DNA from: Pseudanabaena sp. FACHB-2040
Lineage (GTDB): Bacteria > Cyanobacteriota > Cyanobacteriia > Phormidesmidales > Phormidesmidaceae
Reading direction: 5' to 3'
DNA: 64,000 bases
NCBI RefSeq assembly: GCF_014696715.1
Contig: NZ_JACJQO010000019.1
Span: forward strand, 248,001 to 312,000
Shown: positions 50,632 through 59,393 of the stretch, piece by piece
Position numbering within the stretch: position 1 is the first letter of the stretch
Layout of the letters: each line of letters opens with the position of its first letter
The notes under the pieces: model-generated
What the model was told of the DNA's origin: nothing
What the model saw: only the letters and a program-made list of their open reading frames with translations
The model's database searches: none
Program-made: the position numbers and the translations under genes

Positions 50632-51558
50632 CTACTGATGAGTCTCAGACACTGAAGACCGATCGCCGTAGCGCAGCAGCAGTGCGATCGCCAAGCTAAC
50701 TGCCAAAATCAGCACCATACTCAAGGCCGAACCAAACCCCCAGTTGCGGGTTGGCCCCAAAAACTGGTTGTAGATCAGCCGAGCCACGTTCATTGAAGAC
50801 GCGCCGCCCAAGAGGGTAGGCACCACAAAATCGCCCAAGCTAGTGATAAAGACCAGCAGGGAGCCAGCGGCAATACCGGGCAGAGTCTGAGGAATGGTCA
50901 CCCGCCAAAATGCCTGCGGTGGCGTTGCGCCTAAATCAGAAGCCGCCTCTAACAGCCTCACATCTAGCTTTTCTAGCGAAGCATAGAGAATAAGCACCAT
51001 ATAGGGCAAAAAGCTGTAGCTAAGCCCAATAAAAACAGAAACCGACGTGTTCAGCCATTGCTGTGTCGGTAGCCCCAGCGAACCCAGGATTAGGTTTAAT
51101 AACCCCGTAGGCCGCAAAATCGTAATCCAGGCGTAGGCCCGCAGCAGAGAAGAAGTCCATAGTGGCAGAACAAATGCCACCAGCAAGAGGTTGCGCCAGC
51201 GTTTGGGGGCCATGAGGGCAATCCAGTAGGCTACCGGAAAGCCCAGAGCCAAACAAATGACGGTTGAGCCAACGGCAAAGAAGAGAGAGCGGCCCATCAC
51301 GGTTAGATAGACCGGCTCAAAAATCTGAAGATAATTGCCCAAACCATAGGCCCCGGTCGCTTGGCCCGGTCGCAACCCCGGTACCAGGCTGATGTCTGAA
51401 ATGAGCAGGGTCGGAATGACCAGAAACAGCACCAGCCAGAGGCCAGCTGGGCTTAAAAAAGCCAGCGGTCTCAGCAGACCAAGCAGCCACTGCCGCCAGT
51501 TAATTCGGCCCAGATTGCCTTGGAGCCAATCGGATCGGGTTGAAGTCGGGTTGGCCAT
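50632..51558 (-). CDS. potB: PotB, spermidine/putrescine ABC permease
   Basis: A 308-residue permease. It has the PotB first helix (FLSPAGLWLVLFLVIPTLLI), WIALMAPKRWRNLLLVAFVLPLW near residue 120, and the EAA loop LEAASDLGATPPQAFWRVTIPQ. It pairs with PotC (27 bases downstream) and is energised by PotA. Sequence differs clearly from the PotB-like protein at 6.7 kb, so the two are paralogues. Confidence 0.92.
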   Translation of the reverse strand: MANPTSTRSDWLQGNLGRINWRQWLLGLLRPLAFLSPAGLWLVLFLVIPTLLISDISLVPGLRPGQATGAYGLGNYLQIFEPVYLTVMGRSLFFAVGSTVICLALGFPVAYWIALMAPKRWRNLLLVAFVLPLWTSSLLRAYAWITILRPTGLLNLILGSLGLPTQQWLNTSVSVFIGLSYSFLPYMVLILYASLEKLDVRLLEAASDLGATPPQAFWRVTIPQTLPGIAAGSLLVFITSLGDFVVPTLLGGASSMNVARLIYNQFLGPTRNWGFGSALSMVLILAVSLAIALLLRYGDRSSVSETHQ

Positions 51559-51717
51559 AGCACTGGGCTAAATAGAATGGGTAGAAACGCATATCCTCGA
51601 ACAGTTTACCCAGAGTTGAGAGCAGTAGGCACCCAGCTGCTCAAACTCCAGCTAAAGTACTCGATCCAGTCTCAGGTCGCTGCCAGAAGGGTCCAACCAG
51701 AAGGGCTAAGAGCCCGC

Positions 51718-52887
51718 TTAGGAACTAGTTACCTCAGTCCAATAGCGGTCGTATAAATCAGCGACATCGCCAAGAGGCGCAATGCCCTCGCACTTAGCCA
51801 AGGTAGCGTCGGTCGGAAACAGGTCCTGATTGCTCTTTAGCTCATCGGGCAGCAGATCAAAGGCAGCGCCATTGGGCGTCGCAAAGGAGAGACGCTCCAC
51901 GGCATCCTTAGAAATTTCCGGCTGCAGGATGAAGTTGATCCAGGCGTAGGCGGCATCAGCATTAGGAGCATCGGCAGGAATAACCATGGCGTCAGTCCAG
52001 ACCGATGAGCCGCTAGCCGGGACAATGTACTCCATGCGCTCGTCTTCTAGGGTGGCTGCGATCGCATCTACCGAGTAGCTCATGACTACAGACAGGTCGC
52101 CCCCCAAAAGCTGCTCCTCAAAGCCAAAAGACCTAAATGCAGCCAGATGCGGCTTAATCTCCAGCAATCGCTGGTAGGCTTCCTCAAGCTGCTGCGGATC
52201 GGTCGAATTATAGGAGTAACCTAGGGACTTCAAGACTGCTCCCATTGTTTCTCGCACGTCATCGAGCAGCGTTATGCGGCGCGACAGCGACTCTTTGTTG
52301 TCCCATAGATAGCTCCAGTCTTCGACGCTGCCCGTCACCAGCTCCCGGTTATACAGCAGGCCAGTTGTCCCCCAGCTATAGGGAACGCTGTGGGCATTGC
52401 CGGGGTCGTAAACCGGATCGGTCCACTGATCTAGCAGGTTTTCTTTACCCTTAATCCGCGACTGATCTAGCTCCGTCAGCAGATCCATCTCCAGCATCTG
52501 AGCCACCATGTAGTCGGAGGGGTAAAGAATGCTGTAGGCATTACCTCCCCCCGCCTGCAGCTTGGCCAGCATAGTCTCATTGGAGTCATAGATATCAACG
52601 ACCGCTCTAATGCCCGTTTCTTCAGTAAATCGGGCCGTTAGCTCATCATCGACATAGTCTGCCCAGGTATAAATGTTGAGAGTGCCCGTACCACCAGCCC
52701 CACCCCCGGCTGCAGAGGCATTAGTTGAGTCTGTGCCTGTTTGCACCTCAGCTAAGTTTTGCCGGCAGTTAGACAGCGTCACCCCGGCCAAGGCTGCTGC
52801 CGACCCCTGAAGAAATCGCCGCCGAGTCGCCGAAAAAGCCCGTTGCTTTGAGAATGGAGTTGAAATAAGCGGCCGCTTACGTGGCAT
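51718..52887 (-). CDS. potD: PotD, spermidine/putrescine-binding protein
   Basis: A 389-residue binding protein. I placed the start at ATG 52887, which has GGGGGA seven bases upstream; an earlier ATG at 52914 has none. A long basic lead ends in a twin-arginine-type signal (ATRRRFLQGSAAALAGVT) and a lipobox-like LSNC, so export by Tat as a lipoprotein is possible. The mature part holds LNIYTWADYVDDELTARFTEE, YDSNETMLAKLQAGG, and DAAYAWINFILQPEISKDAVERL, as in PotD. It lies in potA-potD-potB-potC. Confidence 0.93.
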   Translation of the reverse strand: MPRKRPLISTPFSKQRAFSATRRRFLQGSAAALAGVTLSNCRQNLAEVQTGTDSTNASAAGGGAGGTGTLNIYTWADYVDDELTARFTEETGIRAVVDIYDSNETMLAKLQAGGGNAYSILYPSDYMVAQMLEMDLLTELDQSRIKGKENLLDQWTDPVYDPGNAHSVPYSWGTTGLLYNRELVTGSVEDWSYLWDNKESLSRRITLLDDVRETMGAVLKSLGYSYNSTDPQQLEEAYQRLLEIKPHLAAFRSFGFEEQLLGGDLSVVMSYSVDAIAATLEDERMEYIVPASGSSVWTDAMVIPADAPNADAAYAWINFILQPEISKDAVERLSFATPNGAAFDLLPDELKSNQDLFPTDATLAKCEGIAPLGDVADLYDRYWTEVTSS

Positions 52888-52964
52888 GGATATCCCCCAA
52901 CTATGCGAATACAACAGAAACGCTCACCATTGAAGCGGATCTAGCTGCATCAAGCCGTATCGAG

Positions 52965-54089
52965 CTATGCCATCTCTAAAACCAGGCAATCTTTGGGCCG
53001 CCAGTAAGCGTAGACAGTAGTCTGAGGTACCATCATGCTGCCAGCCCGGTTTGGCTGCAGCACTGTCAGCTGTTCTCCTGTTTGAAGCTGCACCATACAG
53101 TGAATATGGGTGCCCAAATACATTACATGGCTGACCTCACCGACAAAGCAGTTTTGGCTCTCGTCAGGGGGTGTCAGGCTCAGGTGAATCTTTTCGGGTC
53201 GAATGCTAATGACCGCTGTTTTAGAGGCCACTACCTCAAAGTCTGGGGGGTCTACCAACAGCTTCAAGCCGCTCTGAGTAGTCACCTGCACCGACGACTC
53301 TAACGGCTCAAGCTGTCCCTCTATCAGGTTAGTATCGCCAATAAAGTCAGCGACAAACGGGGTTTGAGGAGAGTCATAAATTTCGCTAGGCGTGCCGACC
53401 TGCTCAATTTGGCCCGCATTCATTACCGCGATTCGGTCGGAGAGAGATAGAGCCTCTTCCTGGTCGTGGGTCACCATGATGAAGGTAATGCCCAGCTTAC
53501 GATGCAGGTTTGAAAGCTCTACCTGCATCTGCTTGCGCAGCTTCAGATCGAGGGCTCCTAAGGGCTCATCGAGAAGCATCACAGCCGGACGATTGACCAG
53601 TGCCCGAGCCAGCGCTACCCGCTGCTGCTGTCCACCTGAGAGCTGGGTCGGCGACCGCTTGGCAAAAGCCTCCATTTGCACCAGCCGCAGCGCCTCAGCC
53701 ACTCGCTCATGAACCTGAGACTTAGAAAGCCGTTTTATGCGCAGGCCGAAGGCAATGTTGTCCCACACTGTCATGTGGCCGAACAGGGCGTAGCTCTGAA
53801 AAACTGTGTTTACAGGCCGACGGTAGGACGGCACATGGCTCATGTCGCGCCCCTGAATGATCACCTCTCCAGTTGAAGGCGCTTCAAATCCGGCTATTAA
53901 TCGCAGGGTCGTCGTCTTCCCGCAGCCAGAGGGGCCCAAAATGCTGAAGAATTCTCCCTGGCGAATCTCCAAATCAATGCCGCGAACGGCGGGCTCTCCT
54001 CCGTAGATCTTAAATACCTGACGCAGCTCAACGTCCAGCGAGGCATTTGTTTGACCCGTGGGTGGACGTGAAACAGTGGTTTGAGACAT
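52965..54089 (-). CDS. potA: PotA, spermidine/putrescine ABC ATPase
   Basis: A 374-residue ATPase. Walker A GPSGCGKTTTLRLIAG, signature LSGGQQQRVALARAL and Walker B VMLLDEPLGALD are intact, with MVTHDQEEAL as the switch. The C-terminal TOBE domain (from DTNLIEGQLEPLE to YWRPKDCLVL) is present. It is the first gene of the operon and the only polyamine ATPase seen in the window, so it might also serve the PotB-like/PotD-like pair at 4-7 kb. Confidence 0.95.
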   Translation of the reverse strand: MSQTTVSRPPTGQTNASLDVELRQVFKIYGGEPAVRGIDLEIRQGEFFSILGPSGCGKTTTLRLIAGFEAPSTGEVIIQGRDMSHVPSYRRPVNTVFQSYALFGHMTVWDNIAFGLRIKRLSKSQVHERVAEALRLVQMEAFAKRSPTQLSGGQQQRVALARALVNRPAVMLLDEPLGALDLKLRKQMQVELSNLHRKLGITFIMVTHDQEEALSLSDRIAVMNAGQIEQVGTPSEIYDSPQTPFVADFIGDTNLIEGQLEPLESSVQVTTQSGLKLLVDPPDFEVVASKTAVISIRPEKIHLSLTPPDESQNCFVGEVSHVMYLGTHIHCMVQLQTGEQLTVLQPNRAGSMMVPQTTVYAYWRPKDCLVLEMA

Positions 54090-54493
54090 GGCGGCGGTTC
54101 CCTAATCGATCATGCCAACGCAAACCGTTGGAGTCTCTGCTAACAAGCCAGGGCAATAGGTCAGTGAACGCGCCCATTCCCAAGGTTGCCTTTAATTGTA
54201 TGCACGGACAGCCATCAATCCAAGGACGTCGCTCAAAAAGCATGGGAAAGACAGCGTGGGAGCATTTAGTATTCTTTAACGGACTTATAGGGCCAGTAAA
54301 GTATCTGTCGCAACAAAATCATCGACCCCAGCTAAGTCTGCCCTTGACCGTCACGGTTGCACTCTAGAAAATTACCCACTTCCCCTTGTGCCATAACAGG
54401 GGCTGCCACCCCACTAGCGACGACACCCTAACCAGTCTTGTATAATCATCGGTTGCTGCCCATTGTTCGCGGCCGGGTTTGCCGTGTTTGTCT
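54090..54493. other. Divergent intergenic region, potA / mrdA
   Basis: About 400 bases between divergent genes. A TATAAT at 54441-54446, 48 bases before the mrdA start, could be its -10 box. I see no NtcA-type palindrome upstream of potA and no RNA gene. Confidence 0.5.
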
Positions 54494-56311
54494 ATGGCTC
54501 TGCTTCAAAACCTGCCTCAGATCTCCGATCCCTTTAAGGGTCGCACCGTTGGCAAACGCTACCAGGCTGTTTTTCTAATGCTGTTGACCAGCACGGTGCT
54601 AGTGGGAGCCTTTGGCAGCCGCCTGGCTCAGCTGCAGCTAGTTGAGGGCGATCGCAACCGCCAGTTGGCAGAAAACAATCGTATCCGGCTGGTGCCGAAG
54701 CGCCCGGCCCGAGGGGCGCTGCTAGATCGCAACGGTAAGATTTTGGCTGGTAGCCGTCTGTCTCACTCAATTTCTATTTGGCCAATTGCCCTGCCTAAGT
54801 CAGAGTGGCCCACGGTAACTAGTCGCCTGTCGAGCATTCTCAATATTCCTGAAGACGAAATTCGAGGGCGATTGGAGCAGGCGGGCTACGAGTCAATTGA
54901 GTCGATTACAATTGCTCGCGGCATCAGCCCGGCTCAGGCTACGGCGCTAGCCGAGTACGGCGACGAGCTTAAAGGCGTGCGGCTGGAGGCAGAAGCTGTT
55001 CGGAACTACCCGCATGGCGATTTGGCGGCCCACATTCTGGGCTACACGGGAGAGCTAACCGATGACCAGTTTAAGGCCCGTGACGGGCAGGGCTATCGTC
55101 TCGGGGATGTGGTAGGCCAGATGGGCGCTGAAGCGGCTTTTGAGTCGCAGCTGCGGGGCGAGTGGGGCGGGCAACAGGTAGAAGTTGACAGCGCTGGCCG
55201 AGTGCTGCGGATTTTAGGAGACAAACCGGCTAAGTCAGGTAACGACGTGCAGCTCACCCTTGATCTGGAGCTGCAGAAAGCCGCCGAAGCCGCTCTGGGC
55301 GAGCGCACTGGGGCCATTGTGGTGATGGACCCCAATAACGGCGCAATTTTGGCGATGGCTAGCCGCCCCACCTTTGACCCCAATATTTTCTCTACCCGAA
55401 TCACCGAAGATCAATGGGCGCAGCTGCAGGGCGAAACCCATCCCTTTTTGAATCGGGCGCTGCAGGGCTTCCCCCCAGCCAGTACCTTTAAGATTGTGAC
55501 TACGGCTGCTGCGTTGGAGTCGGGCAGTTTTTCGCCCAATACGGTGCTGTCAACCTTTCCCTACATCACTGTCGGCGGCATTCAGTTTTGGGACTGGAAC
55601 AACGCAGGGTTTGGGCCGCTCGGCTTTACTGGCGCAATGGCCATGAGTAGCGACACGTTTTTCTATCAGGTGGCAATGCGAATGAAGGAAAAACCCCTGA
55701 TTGAAATGACCCGCCGCTTTGGCTTTGGCAAGATGACCGGCATCGAAATTCCGAATGAGGAGAGCCCCGGCCTGGTGCCGGATGATGCCTGGAAGCAGAA
55801 AAACTTGGGTGAAGAATGGACGCTAGGCGACACGATTAACATGTCTATCGGCCAGGGTTTTTTGCAGACAACGCCGCTGCAGGTGGCCGTTATGTTTGCG
55901 ATCGCAGCTAACGGGGGCTATCAGGTCAAACCCCACATGCTCAGAGACAACGAAGAAACTAAAAACTGGCAAGAGTCAATCAACCTTAGCAGCGTAACCA
56001 TTGACATCCTGCAGCGTGGGCTTCGGGAAGTTATTAGCAACGGCACCGCTAAGGCGCTCAACGACCCTAGCATTCCACCTGTAGCAGGCAAGACCGGAAC
56101 AGCCGAAGCTCCCCCCTATCAATCCCATACCTGGTTTGGAGCCTACGCTCCTGCCGACAAACCAGAGATCGTCGTGGTCTCCTTTGGAGAACACTCGGGC
56201 GGGGGCGGTGGTTCAATCGCTGCGCCTATGGCTAAGAAGGTATTAGACGTTTACTTCAAAAAGCCTCAGGCTGAGCAAACGCCTACAGCGACGAGTACGC
56301 CCTCAGACTAA
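54494..56311 (+). CDS. mrdA: Penicillin-binding protein 2 (MrdA), class B transpeptidase
   Basis: A 605-residue elongasome transpeptidase that cross-links wall peptides. After a cytosolic start (FKGRTVGKRYQAVF) comes a membrane helix (LMLLTSTVLVGAFGSRLAQL), the dimerisation domain (RLVPKRPARGALLDRNGKIL), and the transpeptidase domain with SxxK (ASTFKIV), SxN-type SSD (AMSSDTFFYQ) and KTG (GKTGTAEAPPY). I chose ATG 54494; an in-frame TTG at 54479 adds five residues. Confidence 0.94.
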   Translation: MALLQNLPQISDPFKGRTVGKRYQAVFLMLLTSTVLVGAFGSRLAQLQLVEGDRNRQLAENNRIRLVPKRPARGALLDRNGKILAGSRLSHSISIWPIALPKSEWPTVTSRLSSILNIPEDEIRGRLEQAGYESIESITIARGISPAQATALAEYGDELKGVRLEAEAVRNYPHGDLAAHILGYTGELTDDQFKARDGQGYRLGDVVGQMGAEAAFESQLRGEWGGQQVEVDSAGRVLRILGDKPAKSGNDVQLTLDLELQKAAEAALGERTGAIVVMDPNNGAILAMASRPTFDPNIFSTRITEDQWAQLQGETHPFLNRALQGFPPASTFKIVTTAAALESGSFSPNTVLSTFPYITVGGIQFWDWNNAGFGPLGFTGAMAMSSDTFFYQVAMRMKEKPLIEMTRRFGFGKMTGIEIPNEESPGLVPDDAWKQKNLGEEWTLGDTINMSIGQGFLQTTPLQVAVMFAIAANGGYQVKPHMLRDNEETKNWQESINLSSVTIDILQRGLREVISNGTAKALNDPSIPPVAGKTGTAEAPPYQSHTWFGAYAPADKPEIVVVSFGEHSGGGGGSIAAPMAKKVLDVYFKKPQAEQTPTATSTPSD

Positions 56312-56387
56312 TTGAGCCTCTGAGGATGTAACCCTACCGAATACCAACGAGCCGATTAGATAGACTGTCGGGGCTAGCCAATTAGGA

Positions 56388-56714
56388 CTAGATGTCCTTA
56401 TCAGTCTGCCGATCAGAGCTGCCGTCTTCCGAATCAGACGAGTCGAAGAGAGCATCGAGCTGTTCGCGGGCATCTCTAACGGAAATTGAACGCATGACCA
56501 GCAGAGGTTCCCGGATCATGTTGCCCTGATCATCAAGCAGTTCTGGGTGAGGCACCGGACGCGCAGACAGGCCGGAGCGAATCCCCCCGCCTGCAGCGTT
56601 ACCCTGCCCCGGACGACGAGCATCGGAACCTAGCAAAATCAAGTTGCGAATGAGGTTGCCGATCGCTAGAAAGGCCAGGACAGCAAACGCAACGATGTAA
56701 AGGAAGTGCCACAT
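56388..56714 (-). CDS. DUF2973 membrane protein
   Basis: A 108-residue protein. I placed the start at ATG 56714 (MWHFLYIVAFAVLAFLAIGN), with GGGGAG 11 bases upstream; the longer frame to 56768 adds 18 unlikely residues. One N-terminal membrane helix, then a cytosolic part with HPELLDDQGNMIREPLLVMR and an acidic Ser-rich tail. The M-W-H-x-L-Y-I-x-A-F start is the DUF2973 pattern, a family restricted to cyanobacteria. Function unknown; often close to DUF2605, as here. Confidence 0.75.
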   Translation of the reverse strand: MWHFLYIVAFAVLAFLAIGNLIRNLILLGSDARRPGQGNAAGGGIRSGLSARPVPHPELLDDQGNMIREPLLVMRSISVRDAREQLDALFDSSDSEDGSSDRQTDKDI

Positions 56715-56987
56715 ATTTTCTGATCTCCCCAAGCAGATCTGGCCTGAAATAACCTGGACCTCAAACAAGCAGCAGGTCCATAAACTGAGAAAGCGCGGTA
56801 AACCGCTTAACTTACTTAACTAAATGTACTCCTGGTCACAGCTGGGAAGCTACCTTCCGAAGCTATAGAGTCGTTGCCAAGAGTGGGATAAGTGTTCTAA
56901 AAGGTGCAGCCTGGCTGTAATCTTCTCTATTGTGCCAAATTATAGGCTGCCGGATACAGCTGTGATCCCCAAGTGATGTGCGATCGC

Positions 56988-57308
56988 TCAACCGTTAGCT
57001 GCATTTTCCTGGCGCAGCCGCCTCGACACCGCCCAACACTCTGCCACTAAGCTATGCCAGGTGAGCACCTGAGACGCTTCTACACCAACCTGGCTATTGG
57101 TTGCCCGAAGCAGCATTTGGGCTGTTTGAGCTTCAGCCAGAGCGGTCTTGACTCGATGGGCCAGCTGGGTTTGCTGCTCCGGGGACAAGAAAGAAATGGG
57201 CTTGGATTCCAAAAGATTGAGGGACTGCTGAAACCACTCTTGAAAGTCCTCTAGCAAGGGCTTGAGTACAGCTGTCAGGAGTTCAGCAGAGTCAGAATGG
57301 TCAGGCAT
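56988..57308 (-). CDS. DUF2605 protein
   Basis: A 106-residue helical protein beginning MPDHSDSAELLTAVLKPLL at ATG 57308 (a longer frame to 57347 adds 13 residues). It contains LLEDFQEWFQQSLNLLE, PEQQTQLAHRVKTALAEAQ and a C-terminal WHSLVAECWAVSRRLRQE. This is the DUF2605 pattern known from cyanobacteria. No membrane segment. It precedes the DUF2973 gene, the two separated by about 270 bases. Confidence 0.75.
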   Translation of the reverse strand: MPDHSDSAELLTAVLKPLLEDFQEWFQQSLNLLESKPISFLSPEQQTQLAHRVKTALAEAQTAQMLLRATNSQVGVEASQVLTWHSLVAECWAVSRRLRQENAANG

Positions 57309-57422
57309 GACGCAGGGGGCACCGGCTAAATAATTTGAGGGAAGCACTCAGCCTTTGGAGCAGACTGACTTCTCACCTTTACCCGTAATTGTAGCTTGGC
57401 TTTACATTGCTTAACGTCCCTC

Positions 57423-57674
57423 TCAGGATTCAGACGGCTCTTCCCTAAAGCTACTCAACGGCTGCCAGCCTGCCTGCCAGAGCGTGCGGTTCTTCAGCTG
57501 CCGGGCATTAATCCAAAACCGTACAGTGGGGTCACAGGAAGAAACGATTTCAGCAAAGACCCAGCGGCCTTCGTTTTTGCGGTTGACGACCTCGAAGTGC
57601 CGCCATCCTTCGACTTTGTGCTGAGCAGTCCACTTTGAGCCCAGCAGGTGGGGAAACTTTTGTTTTTTAGTCAT
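57423..57674 (-). CDS. TIGR02450-family Trp-rich protein
   Basis: An 83-residue soluble protein with conserved Trp residues: GSKWTAQHKVEGWRHFEVVN, GRWVFAEIVSSCDPTVRFWI and LWQAGWQPL. This fits the TIGR02450 family, found in cyanobacteria and some proteobacteria, with no known function. It starts 4 bases after the stop of the upstream gene, so the two are co-translated. Confidence 0.85.
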   Translation of the reverse strand: MTKKQKFPHLLGSKWTAQHKVEGWRHFEVVNRKNEGRWVFAEIVSSCDPTVRFWINARQLKNRTLWQAGWQPLSSFREEPSES

Positions 57675-57678
57675 GACT

Positions 57679-58170
57679 TCACTGCAGACGCTTTTTGAGC
57701 CAGCGCAGGTGAGCCGCTCGGCTGGAGATAAAGGCCCGCTTTTCGGTTAGATGGACGTAGATTTTGCCGGAGAAGAGCTGCCGCAGTACGGGCCGTTGGT
57801 AAACTCTAATCTCGTCGTCGCTGGCGTCAGGATTTTGGCTATAGCCTTTCTCGTCAAGCACCTGCTGAAATTCTCGCAAAAAAGTTTTGCGGCTGGTGAA
57901 GGGGATCTCTAGGACTTTGCCTTGGTTAAAATAGGTGCCGACCAATCCGCCAACAATGCCAAAGAGCAGACCAAATTGATTGGGGATGCCGGTATCTAGA
58001 CCCACGCCCAGAATTTTGACGGCTAGAAAGGTAGTCACCAAAGCGGTTCCAGAAAAGTAGTAGAGAAAAGTCGGTACAAATCCTGGACCTTTGGGGACAA
58101 CAACTTCGTCGCTAGAGAGGGTTAATTTTTCAAGATCGGGGGTTGGCTGGTTGGACATAGGGCGTGGCAT
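57679..58170 (-). CDS. Hypothetical membrane-anchored protein (two helices)
   Basis: A 163-residue protein. After a polar start, two membrane helices (PTFLYYFSGTALVTTFLAVK and FGLLFGIVGGLVGTYFN) and a basic soluble domain with SRKTFLREFQQVLDEKGY, VYQRPVLRQLFSGKIYVHL and RAAHLRWLKKRL. Seems conserved in cyanobacteria, but I cannot name a family; I considered a complex C assembly protein and rejected it. It is 4 bases upstream of the TIGR02450 gene. Confidence 0.65.
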   Translation of the reverse strand: MPRPMSNQPTPDLEKLTLSSDEVVVPKGPGFVPTFLYYFSGTALVTTFLAVKILGVGLDTGIPNQFGLLFGIVGGLVGTYFNQGKVLEIPFTSRKTFLREFQQVLDEKGYSQNPDASDDEIRVYQRPVLRQLFSGKIYVHLTEKRAFISSRAAHLRWLKKRLQ

Positions 58171-58295
58171 ACTGTGCTTTTCCCATCATCTGGCAAGATC
58201 CTGCGTTTGCAAACGGATCCTGTGTAGGAGCGCTCCGTTGATCAGCAGTCTGCCAACCTTTAGCGGCATAATCACGTAGGTAGCGATCCGTTAAT

Positions 58296-58327
58296 CAGGT
58301 CGTCAAACACCCAGGTCGTCAAACACC
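58296..58327 (+). repeat. 16-bp perfect tandem duplication touching the start codon
   Basis: CAGGTCGTCAAACACC occurs twice head-to-tail (58296-58311 and 58312-58327); the second copy ends at the base before the ATG of the ABC ATPase gene. It doubles a weak AGG ribosome-site core. Confidence 0.95.
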
Positions 58328-59350
58328 ATGATCGAAGTTGAGCATCTCAGTAAACACTACGGTTCTACCGCCGCCATTCGGGATGTGACATTCCGGGTTG
58401 AGCCGGGCGAAATTTTGGGCTTTTTAGGGCCGAATGGGGCGGGTAAAACTACTACCATGCGAATTTTGTCGGGCTATCTGCCTGCCACCGAAGGCACCGC
58501 CCGCATTGCTGGATACGACGTTCACACAGATTCAATGGCGGTGCGGCAGCGCATTGGCTATCTGCCGGAGTCGCCACCGCTGTATCCAGAGATGACTGTC
58601 GAGGGCTTTCTCCATTTTGTGGGGCAGATTAAGGGCGTAGCGGCAGGCAGCCGGGGTGAGCGGGCTGCGATCGCAATGGAGCGCTGCGGCCTCATCCACA
58701 AGCGATCGGTGCTGATCCGCAAACTCTCCAAGGGTTATCGTCAGCGAGTGGGTATTGCTCAGGCCATCATTCACGATCCGCCCGTGATTATTCTCGACGA
58801 ACCTACGGTGGGCCTCGACCCCCGGCAGATTACAGAGGTGCGGCAGCTAATTAAAAGCCTAGCCGGAGACCACACAATTATTCTCTCAACCCACATTCTG
58901 CCTGAGGTCAGCATGACCTGTGGTCGGGTTGCCATCATCAGCCGGGGGGAAGTAGTTGCTACGGATGCGCCTGAAAACCTGATGACCCGACTAGCGGGGG
59001 AACTGTCCTACGAAATCGAGGTTCGAGGCGACGGCGAGACTGTCCGTAACGTGCTAGAGTCCGTCGCGCCGATTCGACGGATTGGCGCGCTAGAGGGTGA
59101 CGCCATGCCCGCATCCCACCAGCGGCTGCAGGTCGTGTTTGACTCAGAGCAAGATCCGGGAGGTGCGATCGCAGCCGCTCTGGTTCAAGCCGGTTTAGAG
59201 CTATTTGAGCTGCGCCGCCACCGGGCCAGCCTAGAAGAAGTCTTTTTGAACCTGACAACTGAAGAGGCTACTGAGGGGCCTGCCCCCTTAGAGCCCAACG
59301 ACTTCGCAGCTCCTCCAACCGAGACGGCTGAACCCACTGCCTCTCTTTAA
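58328..59350 (+). CDS. Gld-type ABC transporter ATPase
   Basis: A 340-residue ATPase. Walker A GPNGAGKTTTMRILSG, signature LSKGYRQRVGIAQAI, Walker B VIILDEPTVGLD and the H-switch ILSTHILPEV are intact. After residue 235 comes a C-terminal extension with YEIEVRGDGETVRN and LEEVFLNLTTEEATEG, as in GldA/CcmA-type exporters. It is the first gene of a four-gene cluster with a permease, GldG and a DUF4340 protein, with gaps of 43, 21 and 120 bases. The start lies at a 16-bp duplication. Substrate unknown. Confidence 0.88.
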   Translation: MIEVEHLSKHYGSTAAIRDVTFRVEPGEILGFLGPNGAGKTTTMRILSGYLPATEGTARIAGYDVHTDSMAVRQRIGYLPESPPLYPEMTVEGFLHFVGQIKGVAAGSRGERAAIAMERCGLIHKRSVLIRKLSKGYRQRVGIAQAIIHDPPVIILDEPTVGLDPRQITEVRQLIKSLAGDHTIILSTHILPEVSMTCGRVAIISRGEVVATDAPENLMTRLAGELSYEIEVRGDGETVRNVLESVAPIRRIGALEGDAMPASHQRLQVVFDSEQDPGGAIAAALVQAGLELFELRRHRASLEEVFLNLTTEEATEGPAPLEPNDFAAPPTETAEPTASL

Positions 59351-59393
59351 GGTCTTTTTCACATCCCTTCACTGAGCGAGCCAACTACACGCT

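Noticed and set aside
57679-58170. Complex C cofactor-assembly protein (CCB type)
   Set aside because: Size and two-helix topology look superficially similar, but the conserved motifs I recall for that family are missing.
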